A stretch of DNA of 64,000 nt, taken from the NCBI RefSeq assembly GCF_029962835.1, contig NC_080591.1, forward strand, positions 39,749,501 to 39,813,500, in the 5' to 3' direction. The notes beneath the pieces are model-generated. The model was not told where the DNA came from. It made no database searches and saw only the letters and a program-made list of their open reading frames with translations. The stretch comes from Magnolia sinica (Eukaryota > Streptophyta > Magnoliopsida > Magnoliales > Magnoliaceae). The position numbers and the translations under genes are program-made. Each line of letters begins with the position of its first letter. The first letter of the stretch is position 1. Positions 36,010 to 48,000 of the stretch are shown piece after piece.

Positions 36010-36224
36010 CATTCATCCGTTTGTACTCTATATGATGTAATTTATTTTTTTGTTTATTTCCCATATTTTTTTTTAAATTTTTGGAAAAAGGAAGATTTCA
36101 TTGCACCAAAAGGATTTACAAAGGTGGTTCTCTACCACTAGTATTCGGGCTCCCACAGACAAAAAGGCGAGGGAAGCCTATCATAACTAAAAGAGAAAGA
36201 AACTAGGAGCGAAGGAGCCAGAGC

Positions 36225-36410
36225 CTAAGTCCCCCTCCTTACTGTACCTAAAGACAATCTGTCTAGGAAGAGCAGGCCCCTGACTATCGGTGGGAGGTCG
36301 GCATGGACTAAAAACAAAGTTGTCCTTTGACCTTCGCTCCCCAACTTGGTGAGGGCATCCGCTGGCCCGTTTCCTTCTCTAAATGTATGAACAAATTTTA
36401 CATTCATTAC
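36225..36410 (-). pseudogene. LINE RNase H, C-terminal half
   Basis: The minus strand reads MNVKFVHTFREGNGPADALT then KLGSEG, the usual end of the RNase H domain of plant LINEs (HTFREGNxxAD). The N-terminal half lies 2.8 kb away at 39237-39380, separated by a CACTA-like element. Confidence 0.75.
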
Positions 36411-37369
36411 ATGAAAAATGGAAAAAAATGATGGATTGAGAGACGGTTCTGGACTGTCTCTAAAATTACTTGGTTTAAAGACGCTTTAGAGACGGCCGTA
36501 AACTGTCTCTAAAATTTTAGACGGCCCCTAACCGTCCCTAATATTGTCTTAAAAATTTGAACATCCAAAAATAAATGCGGTCATCTAAGACGGTCAAAGA
36601 CCGTTCGCATTAGAGATGGTCGACGACCGTCTTATATGCAGTCATCTGAGACGGTCATTGGTCGTTTGCATTAGAGACGGTCATTGGCCATCTTTTACTT
36701 ATAATCTGAGACTATCAAAGACTCTCTATTAGAGACGGTCCATAGCCATCTTATAGCTCTGTAAAAGACCGTCTCTATAAGAGACTGTCACAGACTGTCT
36801 CTATTAGAGACTGTCAACTAAACCGTCTCTAATGCTCAGGTCAAAATTTTAAAAGCTCAAAAAATTTATGAATTTTGAAAAAAAAAAATAGTTGAGAAGC
36901 TTAGAAAAATAATTAACAATGTTTAAGAAAAATTTAAATTTTGGAAAAAAAAAAAAAAAAAAACTGTTGATAATTTTCAAAAAAAAAAAAGATATCGATA
37001 AAAAAAATGATATTTTGAAAAAGAAAATTTAAAAAATTAAATAAAATTGTGAAAAAATTGACAAATTCTAAAAAAATATATATTTTAAAAAAGAAAACTA
37101 GATTTTGTATTTTGACCCAAAAAATTGGAAAGTTATATAACAAAAGTAAGATTAAAAAAATGATATTTTGAAAAGGAAATTAAAAAAAATAAACAAATTT
37201 GTGAAAAAAATCGACAAATTGTAAAAAAATATATATTTTAAAGAAGAAAACTAAATTTTGTATTTTGACAAGAAAAATTGAAAAGTTAGATAACAAAAGT
37301 GAGATTTTGATGATGTGTTGTATATCCTTGCCGCTCATATGTTTTTCCAACCCATTTTTGGGCCGGGTA

Positions 37370-38785
37370 TAAAAAATTATGTAGATTTAAATCTTAAGTG
37401 GACCACACCACTGGAAAGAATGATAATATAGTACCTCGCCATTAAAAATTATAAAGAGCCCATCGTAAGGTTTTAGTGATGTTTATTTGCAATCCAACTT
37501 GTTAATAATGTAAAGAAGATCTAGATGAAGGTAAAGTACAAAGATCAAATTAATCCAAAACTTTTGTGGCCTTCAAAAGGTTTTTAATGGTTATTCATCA
37601 TTGTTTTGTTGGTATGGCCCACCTGAGATTATTGAGTTCTTATAATTTGAAATCACATCCTAAAATATGATGGAAAAATATATGGACAGTGTCTATATAC
37701 ATAAAATATATCAAGGTGGGCCCTACATAATTAGAGTAACACCCATGAAGGAGTTACCTAAATAGTGAAATGGCACTATAAGGTCACCTCATGGGAACTA
37801 ATTTCCATGAGGTTAATCTATGTGGGCCCCACCATGATGTGTGTAGAACATCAACACCATGCATTTGATGTATCCCCTTTAAGTCCAAAAATCAGTCATA
37901 TACGAAACTCAGGTGGGCCATAGCATCTAAAACTATGTGAAGACATCCCTAAAACATATAAAAGCATTTGGTAGGGCACACATGAGTTTTGAATGTGTAT
38001 GAAACTTGGTCTGACTCCTCATCCATGTGGGACACACATAATGAATGGGTTGGATCTATGAACCACATTTAGGTGGGCCCAATAAATGATTATGAATATT
38101 TTAATGAAGGGTAACCCTCTCAACTATAGTATGTAGTGTGGCCCACCCAAGTCATGGATTGACATTATTTTTAAGGTTGTGGCCCACCATGGAATTGTGC
38201 ATCTGACTGACGGGGCATATCCAAAGTTTAAGTGGACCCACCATAGAAAAGAGTGGGATAGTGAACCCACTATCGAAACCTTCTTAGGGCCCACCGCGAT
38301 GTTTATTTGAGATCCAACCTCTTTATAAGTTAATACAGACATGGAATAAGGGAAAACATATATATTAGCTTGGTTGAAAACTTCTACGGCCCAAAGTAAG
38401 GTTTTAATGGTAGGCATTCAATCCCCACTATTTTTTGTGATGGGGTCCACTCGAACTTTGAATCTGCCTCATACTTTGGCTCAATCACAAGAATTTTTTA
38501 ATGTTGGATATTCAATCAACACCATTTCATGTGGTGTGGTCCAAATACTTGGATGAATAGGAAAAATAAATTTCATATTGATCCGAAACTTTTATGACCC
38601 CCGAAAGGGTTTCAACGCACATTGCATCCTACCCTGCCGTATCCAGTTAGCATTGACACAGTGAATGTATTTGGTTTATCCACACTATCAATCCATTTTT
38701 CCAAATCATTTTAGTGGTTGAGCCTAAAATTAAAGCATATCCAAAGCTCAAGTGGACCATACCACAGGAAAAAGTGGGAATAATG
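37370..38785. repeat. Cluster of the 'gtgggcccac' dispersed repeat family
   Basis: Several diverged copies of the phrases gtggaccacaccac, tatccaaagctcaagtggac and gatgtatttggtttatccac lie in both orientations. The same words occur in the fold-back element at 4151 and within the Tekay LTRs, so this is a widespread family in this genome. Individual borders were not resolved. Confidence 0.45.
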
Positions 38786-39110
38786 ATCATTTTAAGGACG
38801 ATCCATGGTCGTCCTTTGAAGGCTCATAAGAGATGGTCCATGACAGTCCTTTTTAAAGATGGTCTATGACCGTCCTTTTAAAGGACGGTCCATGGCCGTC
38901 CTTTGAAGGCTCATCAGAGACGGTCCATGGCCGTCCTTTTAAAGGATGGTCCATGGCCGTCCTTTGAAGGCTCATTAGAGACGGTCTATGATAGTCCTTT
39001 TTAAGGATGGTCCATGACCGTCCTTTTAAAAGACGGTTGATGGTTGTCCTTTGAAGGCTCAAAAGAGACGGTCCATGACCGTCCTTTTTTGGTCAATAAG
39101 AATGACGGTT
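38786..39110. repeat. Tandem subterminal repeat of about 57 bp
   Basis: The unit combines ggacggtccatggccgtcc, then tttgaaggctcat and agaga. About five diverged copies lie head to tail. Each half-unit is itself a small palindrome (gacggtcc...ggccgtc), so the array can fold extensively. Confidence 0.7.
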
Positions 39111-39236
39111 TTCAACCGTCCTTTAAGTAATACGACACGTCAAAATTTGATGGCCCATGCGACAGTCCATGACCATCCTTTTTGGTCATTTGAGACAGTT
39201 TTGGACCGTCCTTTTTTCACTGTTTTGGCGTAGTGA

Positions 39237-39380
39237 TTTCTGGGCTTGGAGAGGATGTTTATTTTGTATATCCAACATTTCCATTTCCAACCAGGGACAG
39301 CGAGACCCGAGAGGAAGTTAATGGCGAGGAGCGAATTAGATTCAACAAGAATATTGGGGTACCCCAGCAAAAGGCAATGC
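39237..39380 (-). pseudogene. LINE RNase H, N-terminal half
   Basis: The minus strand reads LGYPNILVESNSLLAINFLS then WKWKCWIYKINILSKPRN, and is cut by the CACTA-like terminus at 39236. VESNS corresponds to the catalytic region of the LINE RNase H family. Confidence 0.65.
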
Positions 39381-39544
39381 TGAAGGCCATCATGAATTGC
39401 CCGAAGTTCTGCCCATGTATTCGAGGAGATGTCATAGCCCGAGTGGAAAGCAAAGAGGAACTCACTTCACTCACCTCTGTAAATACCTCCTCTCCCATCT
39501 GCACCTGGATTACCCCTAGCAGAACCATCAATGTTTAACTTGAC

Positions 39545-40260
39545 CTAACCCAATGGAGGCTTCCTCCAAATCACCACATGGGATGCATATCTTGGCTGGG
39601 CTGGCACGGTAATGCCCATAGCCCCAAGCAGCCTACTTGTTAAATCAGACTGGGAGCATGGAATACCCCATCTGCTAACGATACAGTGAACCCAACTATA
39701 GATGTTGGAGATGATCATCCCTTGCTTCATAGACAACCCTTCACAGCGCGCCAAATTTCTGCTCTTTCAAAGCTCCCATAAGATGAAACAGGGAATAATC
39801 TTCTTGAAGGGGGCTGACGGACCGTTTCCTGATCGAGAATCCCACCAATGGGATAAACTAGCCTCAACAAATGAAGAATGGGGCATATGGACATCGAACA
39901 TTAAAGCAAAGTAGGACCAAATGGCTGGCGCCATCCCACTCTGAAAGAAAAGATGGAGGATGGTCTCAATCTGGCTCCTGTGGCCCTGGACACTGTCGTC
40001 ATTATAGCAACAACATATGGAAGCGAAGTGGACTCCACAAGCTTGCACCCTCGCATCGACCGACAGTGCTTGCAAGATGATTCTCCACACCAGCACTGAC
40101 ACCTTGGGGGGAACTTTGACATTCCAGATTTTGGGGCCCCAGGTCATGGTGGGTCTGCGTATCCTGATGATATCCCAAGCCGCATCATAAAGAAGGCTCC
40201 TATGGGGTTTCTGGGCCAAATAGGTAGATCAGGGCCATCCGAAAGACAAGTCCCTGCATG
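39545..40260 (-). pseudogene. LINE zinc-binding reverse transcriptase tail (zf-RVT)
   Basis: The minus strand reads AAWDIIRIRRPTMTWGPKIW, NVKVPPKVSVLVWRIILQAL, ARVQACG and HLFFQSG. This is the W-x-W-x-P-PKV-x-x-xxWR signature of the domain that follows RT in plant LINEs. Confidence 0.75.
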
Positions 40261-40458
40261 AAAGATGAAGTCAATATCCTGCTGTGACAGAACAGTGAGA
40301 GCTGCCGAAGGTGGGAGAGGACCAGAGTTACCCAAAAAATCTTTAATTCTGAGGTCTCTGAGAGGGGGTTCGATGCTATAGGCTACCCTATTTTCCAAAG
40401 GACCTAAACCAGTCCAATTAATTGTCCATAAATTTTGATTACCCTCGCCGATTTGCCA

Positions 40459-42330
40459 TTACATGTGGGTATCCAGAAGTGGGAAGAGAAGTCTGTTTCT
40501 TTTCCACAAAGGAGAGAAATTGGATATCAGTTGGGTAATGTTATCCATCCAAAAGTCTTGAGTGTATTTGGATTGTACAAAACGACTCCATAGCCCTCTA
40601 AACTTTGTAGCCCAGGCCATCTTCAGGCGGAACGTCGACATCACATCAAACAAGCTTCTGATTCCAAGGCCCCCTTCTGATTTAGGGGCTGTAATATCCT
40701 GCCAAGATTTCCAATGCAGATTTTTCCTATCGTTAGCCCAACCCCATAGAAAATCCAAAAATCTTTTCTCCAACCATCTTAAAACATCCGATGGGATATG
40801 TGTAGCAACCAAAGAGTGAACCAGGATACTTGTCAGCACATGCTTAACTAGCGTGACTGTACCAGCCATCGAGAGACACCTGGCTTTCCAACCTTTGATG
40901 TGACCGTCCACTCTCTCAACCAGATTCTGGAAATAGATATTTTTCCTTCTACCTGCTGATATTGGGACCCCCAAATAGATGATGCTATTAGCTGAATTAG
41001 TGATTCCCAGTTCTCTTTGGATAGTAGCAATTTTGGCGAGTTCATGGTTTCTGCAAATAGGAAGACATTTTTGTGGAGGTTGATTTGTTGACCAGAGACC
41101 CGCTAATACATATCAAGAAAACCCTTTATCGCTCAGATGGAATGAAGACCTCCATTAATGAAGAGAAGAGTCTTATCTGCAAAATGGAGGTTAGACACTG
41201 CCACATTATCCCTTCGGCCTTTGAATGGAAGACAGGACCCAGAAGCCACTAGCTTGTTAAAACCTCAACTGACCACCTCAGAAGCTAAAATGAATAAAGT
41301 GGGGGAGAGCGGGTCACCCTGGCGGAGACCTTGAGTGGACTTAAAGAAACCACCTGGGTCACCGTTTATAAGAATCGAGAACCAATAGTTGCTCCAGCAG
41401 CGTTCCACCAGCTTGATTCAGGCTTGGAAGAAGCCAAAGCGGTCGAGAACCCTTTTGAGGAAAATCCAATCAACTCTGTCATAAGCTTTTTCCATGTCCA
41501 ATTTAATGATGATATTCCCACCTCTGACTTTTCGATTTAGTTCTCTAAGCAGCTCCTGGGAGAGGGCAATGTTTTCTGAGATGGAGCATCCCTTTACGAA
41601 AGCACCTTGCTCCTAGGAGATGAGCGAGGGAAGCAGTTTACTCAATCTGCTCGCTATAACCTTGGCAAAAATCTTATAAACCACATTACAGAGACTAATG
41701 GGCCTGTAGTCTGAGAATTTTTTTGGATCCGCCTTTTTAGGGATAAGGGTAATCAGAGAAGAAGTGAAGGCCCTAGGCAAAGACCCCCCCTTCGAACAAA
41801 TAAATGGTTGCATTAAGTAGGTCCTGCCCCACAATGTCCCAGCACTTGGTGAAGAAAGAAGCGGAAAAATCATCCAGACCTGCCACCCCATCTCTAGGGA
41901 TCGAAAGAACCGCATGATGCACTTCTTGAATCGTAGGCTTGGCCATCAGGCCAGCGTTATCCTCTACTAACACCAAAGGGGAATGGAGGAGAGAAGATCG
42001 CCCCCCTGATCCACCTCTCCAGCACAAAATATGTGGTGGAAGTATCTGGCTGCCTCATTTTTTATGTCTTCCTGTGACTCCACAATTCGCCCAGAGTCTA
42101 GTTGGATTGTAGAGATAGCGGCTCTCCTTGCCCTTTTAGTTCCTGACGTATGGAAGAAAGCAGTGTTCCTATCGCCCTACTGAAGCCACTTATTCCGGAC
42201 TTTCTGTTTCTAGAAAGTATCCTCCATCTACTCCAAACTGGATAAGGAGGTTCTCGCATCATAGAGTTGACACTGGAGGGGGTCAGACTCTAAAACCAGC
42301 TCCTCATTTTGCTAAAGTTGCTCCTCCAAG
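40459..42330 (-). pseudogene. LINE reverse transcriptase
   Basis: The order on the minus strand is FSDYRPISLCNVVYKIFAKV (near 41690), then IIKLDMEKAYDRVDWIFLKR and GLRQGDPLSPTLFILASEVV (41.5-41.3 kb). The catalytic box FADKTLLFINGGLHS follows near 41170, then GLGIRSLFDVMSTFRLKMAW (40.6 kb). The usual FADD is FADK, which removes one of the metal-binding aspartates. Stops and a frame change between pieces confirm decay. The DNA before it (42027-42330) is the N-terminal RT/linker stretch, with PRDGVAGLDDFSASFFTKCW. Confidence 0.8.
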
Positions 42331-42467
42331 ATGGACAGTCTCTGCTCGGCTTCTTTGACTGTCATGAAGATGTTCCCGAACTCAGCTCAGTTCCAGCACT
42401 TCAAATGGGATTTAACAGCCTTCAGTTTGGAGAGAATGTTGATCATGGGATGGGAGTCTTCAGTGGA
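42331..42467 (-). pseudogene. LINE endonuclease-RT linker, left of the gypsy insertion
   Basis: Joining this to 59703 onward gives FPAQVKEAWSSTEDSHPMIN followed by KLKAVKSHLKCWN. This is the usual EAW...KLKxLKxxLKxWN linker of plant LINEs, reading smoothly across the insertion point once one GTGGA copy is removed. Confidence 0.75.
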
Positions 42468-42979
42468 TGTCACGCCCCGAACTCGGAAACCGGGCTCACA
42501 AAATTCCCGATCGCCGAATCCGGCGCCGACAGCCTCCATAGAACCCCATTCTCGGATCTCGGCACCCATTCACTAGGTTCCGATCCTGGGATACTACAAG
42601 GAGGGTTTCAAATCATCAGTCTGATTCATAATGAGCATAACAAAAGCATAACCCACAAACAATAAGCACAAGAACACCACCACAAAATCTACTATGATCA
42701 AAAACTTTTTTATACAATACAACAGAAAGGGAATATACAATGTAATAAAAGAAACAAAACTCCAGAAGCTCGGCTGCACGCTCCAACTACAGCGAGACTA
42801 TGGCTGCGACTGTGTCCTGGCGTCACCTGCATGCATCAATCGTGCATAAGCTTATGGAAAGCTTAGAGGGTGGTGTAAGTGTGTGCGCAATATAAACATG
42901 CTCAAAATGCAAGGTCAGAGTGATGCAGAATCATGGTGATGAGCACATGAATGCAATCAGCCATACCAAGGCTATGCGG

Positions 42980-43520
42980 TACAAGATATGAATGCTATCG
43001 ACCATAACACAGCCATGCGATGCGAGATGCAACTCAAGCATGCCAATCCTCATCATGTATCAGTACAGTTCTCATTCTGGATAATCACCGGGGTTCAATA
43101 CACTCCAAATGGCACTGTCTCTCTCCTAGCCGCACAGTCCAAGTGAGCGTAAGAAACCTCACTATCCGCCTGGCCAATAGTCTGCCAATACCTATCCGGC
43201 ACGTCGATAGCGGACCCATTTGCGAGCTGGTCAAACTCAGCCTAGTATTGCCCCCTACCCTCGGGCGAGTAAGGCCACACTCCTTTCCAACCGACCACGA
43301 CACAGTGGGAGACGCGGCCTCCTGGTATTCAGCCCTCATGCGCTCATATATCCGCTCGGTCTCGACATTGGAGTCATCCTCTGGTACCATCGGGTTTACG
43401 GATTTTCATCCAGGGACATCTATGGTGCCCGTATGCTAGAACCAAATATTTCCGGTATCCAATCTCGCCATCCACGATGTGTCTATGGAGGCTATGGCCC
43501 TGATGTCGCTAGGGCATACA
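42980..43520. repeat. Conserved block shared by all four Tekay-family LTRs
   Basis: The segment with tcaccggggttcaatacact, ccggcacgtcgatagcgga and acgacacagtgggagac also occurs at 56220-56760, inverted at about 52300-52810, and at 11930-12400. It is the best conserved part of the otherwise diverged LTRs. Open frames on both strands (for example 139 codons on the plus strand) follow from its composition. Confidence 0.65.
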
Positions 43521-44173
43521 GTAACTACAATCACACAAATGCAAGTGCATGAGTCACACTATCAGTCATGCAACAGTCCTGTATATACCATGCACTTATA
43601 TGAGGCAACTCCGCCTATCAGGGAGCCCATAAACAGTCTATCCAAAGGTATATGCTATGATCGGTCACCCTCACATCAGGCATACATATGGTGCGAATGA
43701 TCATGAATCATGGATCTATACTAAACATGTATAAAGAGATGGGCTCTAGATACAATGGAGATGGCCCTAGGTGGCCTTCTTACCATAATTTTGGGCCTAT
43801 CAGTGGGCCTTAGGGAGAGTTATAATGCGGACATTTAACCAACATTATCCATTCAATGTGGACATCAAACCAACATTGCTCCCAAGGAATGGTCTTCCAT
43901 GAATCACATATTGTAATGGGCCTTTTGTACATCTAATTGGGCCTTGACCCAAGGACCCAAATACATCAAATGGGCTACGTAACATGAGCCCCACATCTAT
44001 ATCAAGGTGGGCCTCAATGGGCCTCATAATATGGGCCTAATACAAATCAAGGTGGGCCTCAACAAGGACCACTAATGCATGAAGATGGGCCTCCATAATG
44101 GGTCTTAAATTATCTCCAAAACAGTTGGACAGTTGGATGAAACACATACATTATGATGAGCCCACCAAAATGC

Positions 44174-44371
44174 TCATTTTCCACCCAGCTTAAGGCCCAA
44201 TATAATGTTTATTTTCCACCCAACATAATGTTTATTTTCCACCCAACTTAAGGCCCAATATAATGTTTATTTTCCACCCAACTTAAGGCCCAATATAATG
44301 TTCATTTTCCACCCAACTTAAGGCCCAATATAATGTTTATTTTCCACCCAACTTAAGGCCCAATATAATGT
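44174..44371. repeat. 35-bp tandem array in the 3' LTR
   Basis: The unit is ttattttccacccaacttaa then ggcccaatataatgt. Five full units, one diverged first unit and one short 23-bp unit are present. The other LTR has six full units, so copy number differs between the two LTRs of one element. Confidence 0.9.
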
Positions 44372-45427
44372 TTATTTTCTTCCAACTACTCATAAAGTCA
44401 AGTGGACCAGGGTAGGGCCCACTAGACTGGGGCCCACTGGAATGTTTATTTTCCACCCAAGTACCGTGGGTTGGGCCCACCATTTATTTTCGTCCAACCT
44501 GTAGGGCGGTCAGGAGCCTACCGTGATAAATTTTTATTTTATTTTATTTTATTTATATCTGTATAAATATATATTTATATATTACATCAACAGGGGGCCC
44601 ACTGTGATGTGGTCCACCAATCCAACCCACTCATTATGTGTGCCCCACTTGGCTGAGGGTACAGACCAAGTTTCAGCCGCATCCAGATCTCGAGTAGGCC
44701 CCACCAAGGGTTTTTATATGTTTAGACATGTCTTCACATGATTTTAGATGGTGTGGCCTACCTAAGTTCCGTATAAGGCTAATTTTTGAGGTGGACGTAC
44801 GGTTTGTGGGGACCCATCAAATGCACGGTGTTGATGGTTTAAACACATCAAGGTGGGGCCCAAAGCTGGGGCCGTGACCCCCAGCCCGCCCGTCCGTCCG
44901 TCGTCGAGCGCAGGCAGCGCCTGTGGCGCTCTGACAGCAGCAGCACGCGTTGCTTCTTCTTTCTTCTTTTTTTTTTTTTTGAAAAAAAGGATTTTCTGTG
45001 GTTTTCCACAGACGGGGCCCACATCAGACAGATCCACACCAGCCATTGGATTCCTTGGTCCAAGACCGACCCAAGGAGTCCAATATTCGCACTATTTTTG
45101 GCAAATAGAAGGGTCACGGTGGATTTTAAGGGTAATACCACTAGTTCCCATGGTATGGCCCGCCAGAAAATGGGATCAGCCTCATTTCTCAGTTCAACGT
45201 CTAAAATAATCTGAGGAGAAGGATGGACGGCTTGGATTGTGTTTACACATCAAGGTAGGGCTTGCATGAGAGGCCCACCATTTTTTTTTTCCTTATAGTA
45301 TACACCCATGCCATGAACACTTTACTTGCCAACGTCCAGCGTCCAGGGACGCTGGACGGCATACATAAATATATTATTGGGGTGGGTCCCATGTAGATGT
45401 GGCCCACCAACATTTATACACATAATG

Positions 45428-45458
<31 letters not shown>

Positions 45459-46500
45459 ATATTATATATATAATACATATTATATTATATATATTATATA
45501 TATTATATAAAATATAACATATATTTATATATATAATGCATTTGGCCCACCTAAACAGTGGATGGTGTGGATCATCACCTACAATAAGATGGGCCACACC
45601 GTCTAATGTAGATGGACCGGTAGATGTAACACATATTGGTGGGATCCACACCATTACAAAGGAAGAGAGAGAGATAGAAAGAGAGATAAACGGTGAGATA
45701 GAGGAACCCCACCACTATGGGTCCTCTTGATTAAATCATATACATCCAAATGGGTCCCACCAACAAGTGGGCCCTAAAATTTAAAATAATGACAAATCAC
45801 CCACCTTATCTTCCTTCTCCTTGCTCCCTTGGACTCCTTAGCTCCTTACCTTCACTTTTAATGGAGGTTGATGAAAGATGAATGGTTGAGATTGGAGATG
45901 AGAGGGTGGGCCACACTTGAAGTTGAGAGAGTGTGTTGGATGTGTGAAATTTCTCATGGGATTTGGAAAAATTGCTAGAGAATGAGAGGGAGAGATAGAA
46001 ATAATGGATGGAGGGATGGGTGGAGTGATGGTTGTGAGAAAGGAGTGATGAGATTTATGGTTTAGTTTGAAATTGGTGGAGAAGAGAGATGGTTGTGGTT
46101 GAAAATGAGAAAAGAGGAATGGTGAGGTGGAAAGATGGTGGACTTTTGGAAAAAGAGGGAATGGGTGAAGTACTTGAGGTATGGATACATTTAATGGTTG
46201 ATTGATGGGACTAATTGTGTAGAGATTCCCTCGAAATCCGCAACGCGCGGTGTTTCTCGGAATAAACGCAGATCGGCATCTTCTTACCTGGGTATCGGTT
46301 CGATGCGCAAGTCACGACGTTGGAACCGCGACGACGACGCGGTCGCTATGATACAACTTTCGGATCAAGCTGACGTCGGTGCACGGGACCTGGCTTAGGA
46401 TCGTGCGCAAATACCGAATACGGTGCGAAGGTTGCCGGAATTTGACCGGAAGGACCGCGGAAGCTAACGGAACAGTATGGATTAGGACACGGGTCTTACA

Positions 46501-46513
46501 GCTCTCCCCTCTA
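46501..46513 (-). other. Polypurine tract of the Tekay-like element
   Basis: The minus strand reads AGAGGGGAGAGC directly before the 3' LTR start TGTAAGACCC. This fixes the LTR boundary at 46500. Confidence 0.8.
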
Positions 46514-46632
46514 AATAAAAATTTCGTTCTCGAAATTTACACAATCAATGCACCCAGACTTAACTCATGATAGAAGAAGAAATAAAGCATCATCAATAAC
46601 ATCGAAGGTAACATACATGATACAATACACAA

Positions 46633-47400
46633 TCAATTATCAAAGAGATGAGGATAGCGCTCTCGAATCTCAGCCTCACGCTCCCAAGATGCCTCATCCA
46701 TAGAATGGTGACCCCACTGAACCTTCACCAAGGGGATGACCTTGGTTCGGAGGACCTGCTCCTTCCGATCAAGGATACGAACTGGCTGCTCGATGTAAGA
46801 AACGTCCTCACAAACCTCCAACGGCTGCCAGTCAATAACAGGAACTACGTCTGACCCACATTTCCTCAACATAGAGACATGGAAAACGTTGTGGACGCCA
46901 GACAACTGAGATGGTAAGGCAAGCCGATAGGTCACAGCGTCAATGCGCTCAGTGATCTCGAAAGGTCCTATGAATCTTGGGGCAAGCTTGCCCTTCGTTC
47001 CAAATCTAACTACGCCCTTCATGGGCGAGACCTTGAGATACACATGGTCCCCTACATCAAACTCCAAGGGACGACGCCGGCGATCAGCAAAACTCTTCTG
47101 CCGGCTCTGAGCTATGCGCATCCTCTGCCTGATGATATCAATAACCTCTGATGTCTCCTGCACAAGCTCGGGACCCAGGAGACGCCGCTCTCCAACCTCG
47201 GTCCAACAACTCAGAGATCTACACGGTCTGCCATATAATGCCTCAAAAGGAGCCATGCCAATGGTCGCCTGATAGCTGTTGTTGTATGCGAACTCAGCCA
47301 ATCGCAGATGCTCATCCCAGTTACCACCGAAGTCAATCACACAGGCTCGAAGCATATCCTCAAGGATCTGGTTGACCCTTTCGGTCTAGCCAACGGTCTA
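46633..47400 (-). pseudogene. Tekay-like integrase C-terminal half with chromodomain-like end
   Basis: A 240-codon open frame. It has ACVIDFGGNWDEHLRLAEFA, YNNSYQATIGMAPFEALYG and RPCRSLSCWTEVGERRLLGP of the integrase core end. The GPY/F-type module follows (GKLAPRFIGPFEITERIDAV), then HNVFHVSMLRK, and a C-terminal VKVQWGHHSMDEASWE resembling the chromodomain of Del/Tekay elements. Just upstream the usual HPQTDGQTER reads HP-stop-TVG-stop-TER (stops at 47398-47400 and 47386-47388), so the catalytic Glu region is cut off from the rest. Confidence 0.85.
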
Positions 47401-47484
47401 CGGATGATACGTGGTACTGAGCTGCAAATCAGTGCCCATAGCTCTCTGAAAGCTCCTCCAAAATTGAGACGTGAATCTCGGATC

Positions 47485-48000
47485 TCAGTCAGAAACGATC
47501 GAGACTGGTACGCCGTGCAGCCTCACAATCTCCTCAATGAATAACCTCGCAAGCCGGTCCAAGGGCCAAGTCACACGAATCGCAAGAAAATGTGCCGACT
47601 TCGTCAGACGGTCCACGACAACCCAAATGGCATCATGACCGCGCTGAGTCCTTGGCAAACCCATAATAAAATCTGTAGATACGTGCTCCCACTTCCACGT
47701 CGGGACGCTCAACGGCTGCAATAGACCAGGGGGTCTCTGATGATCGACCTTGACACGCTGGCATGTGTCACACTCGGCCACAAAACTAGCAATCTGGCGC
47801 TTCATCCCTGCCCAGTAATACTGCCTCCTCATATCACGGTACATCTTTGTCGAGCCAGGGTGGATAGAAAACCGCGATCGATGTGCCTCGGTCATAAGAT
47901 CTCTACGCAACTCAGGAATATCTGAGACACACAATCGGCCTCTGAAGCGAAGTCCACCATCAGCACCAATCTGCCAATCTGTCTGACTCTCAGATGCCAC
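47485..48000 (-). pseudogene. Tekay-like integrase, zinc-binding and first catalytic part
   Basis: It reads HRSRFSIHPGSTKMYRDMRR, QYYWAGMKRQIASFVAECDT, CQRVK, which is the H2C2 zinc finger. KWEHVSTDFIMGLP follows with the first catalytic Asp, and HDAIWVVVDRLTKSAHFLAI. It ends SIVSD then a TGA (47485-47487) where CGA (Arg) is expected before DPRF. Confidence 0.85.

Larger units (their letters stand above)
36411..39236. mobile_element. CACTA-like non-autonomous element in the LINE RNase H
   Basis: The right end reads cactgttttggcgtagtg (to about 39236), the inverse of CACTACGCCAAAACAGTG, a CACTA-type terminus. Both ends are rich in short inverted gacggtc/gaccgtc words: 36435-36830 with agagacggt and 38786-39210 with ggacggtccatggccgtcc. 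These look like subterminal repeats. The left terminus does not read CACTAC, so it is altered or truncated, and no 3-bp duplication could be shown. The interior (36.85-38.6 kb) is AT-rich or built of the gtgggcccac family, and no transposase gene is present. Confidence 0.55.
42468..46500 (-). repeat. 3' LTR of the Tekay-like element
   Basis: It starts TGTCACGCCCCGAACTCGG and ends ggacacgggtcttaca (plus strand), so on the coding strand it runs TGTAAGACCC...GTGACA. By eye it is very close to 55707-59678, with differences in an AT run (45427-45535) and a segment at about 46131-46167 missing from the other copy. It contains a 35-bp tandem array, a poly-T run near 44962 and a GA-rich part near 45660. 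Confidence 0.9.

Noticed and set aside
43020-43439. 139-codon open frame repeated at 56259-56678 as a conserved protein gene
   Set aside because: It lies in the two LTRs of one element, so its conservation follows from LTR identity. The frame is not kept in the related solo LTRs, and no domain is recognisable.
44853-45209. 118-codon frame (also at 58102-58458) as a host gene
   Set aside because: It lies in the LTR, crosses a poly-T run and encodes Ser/Phe low complexity.
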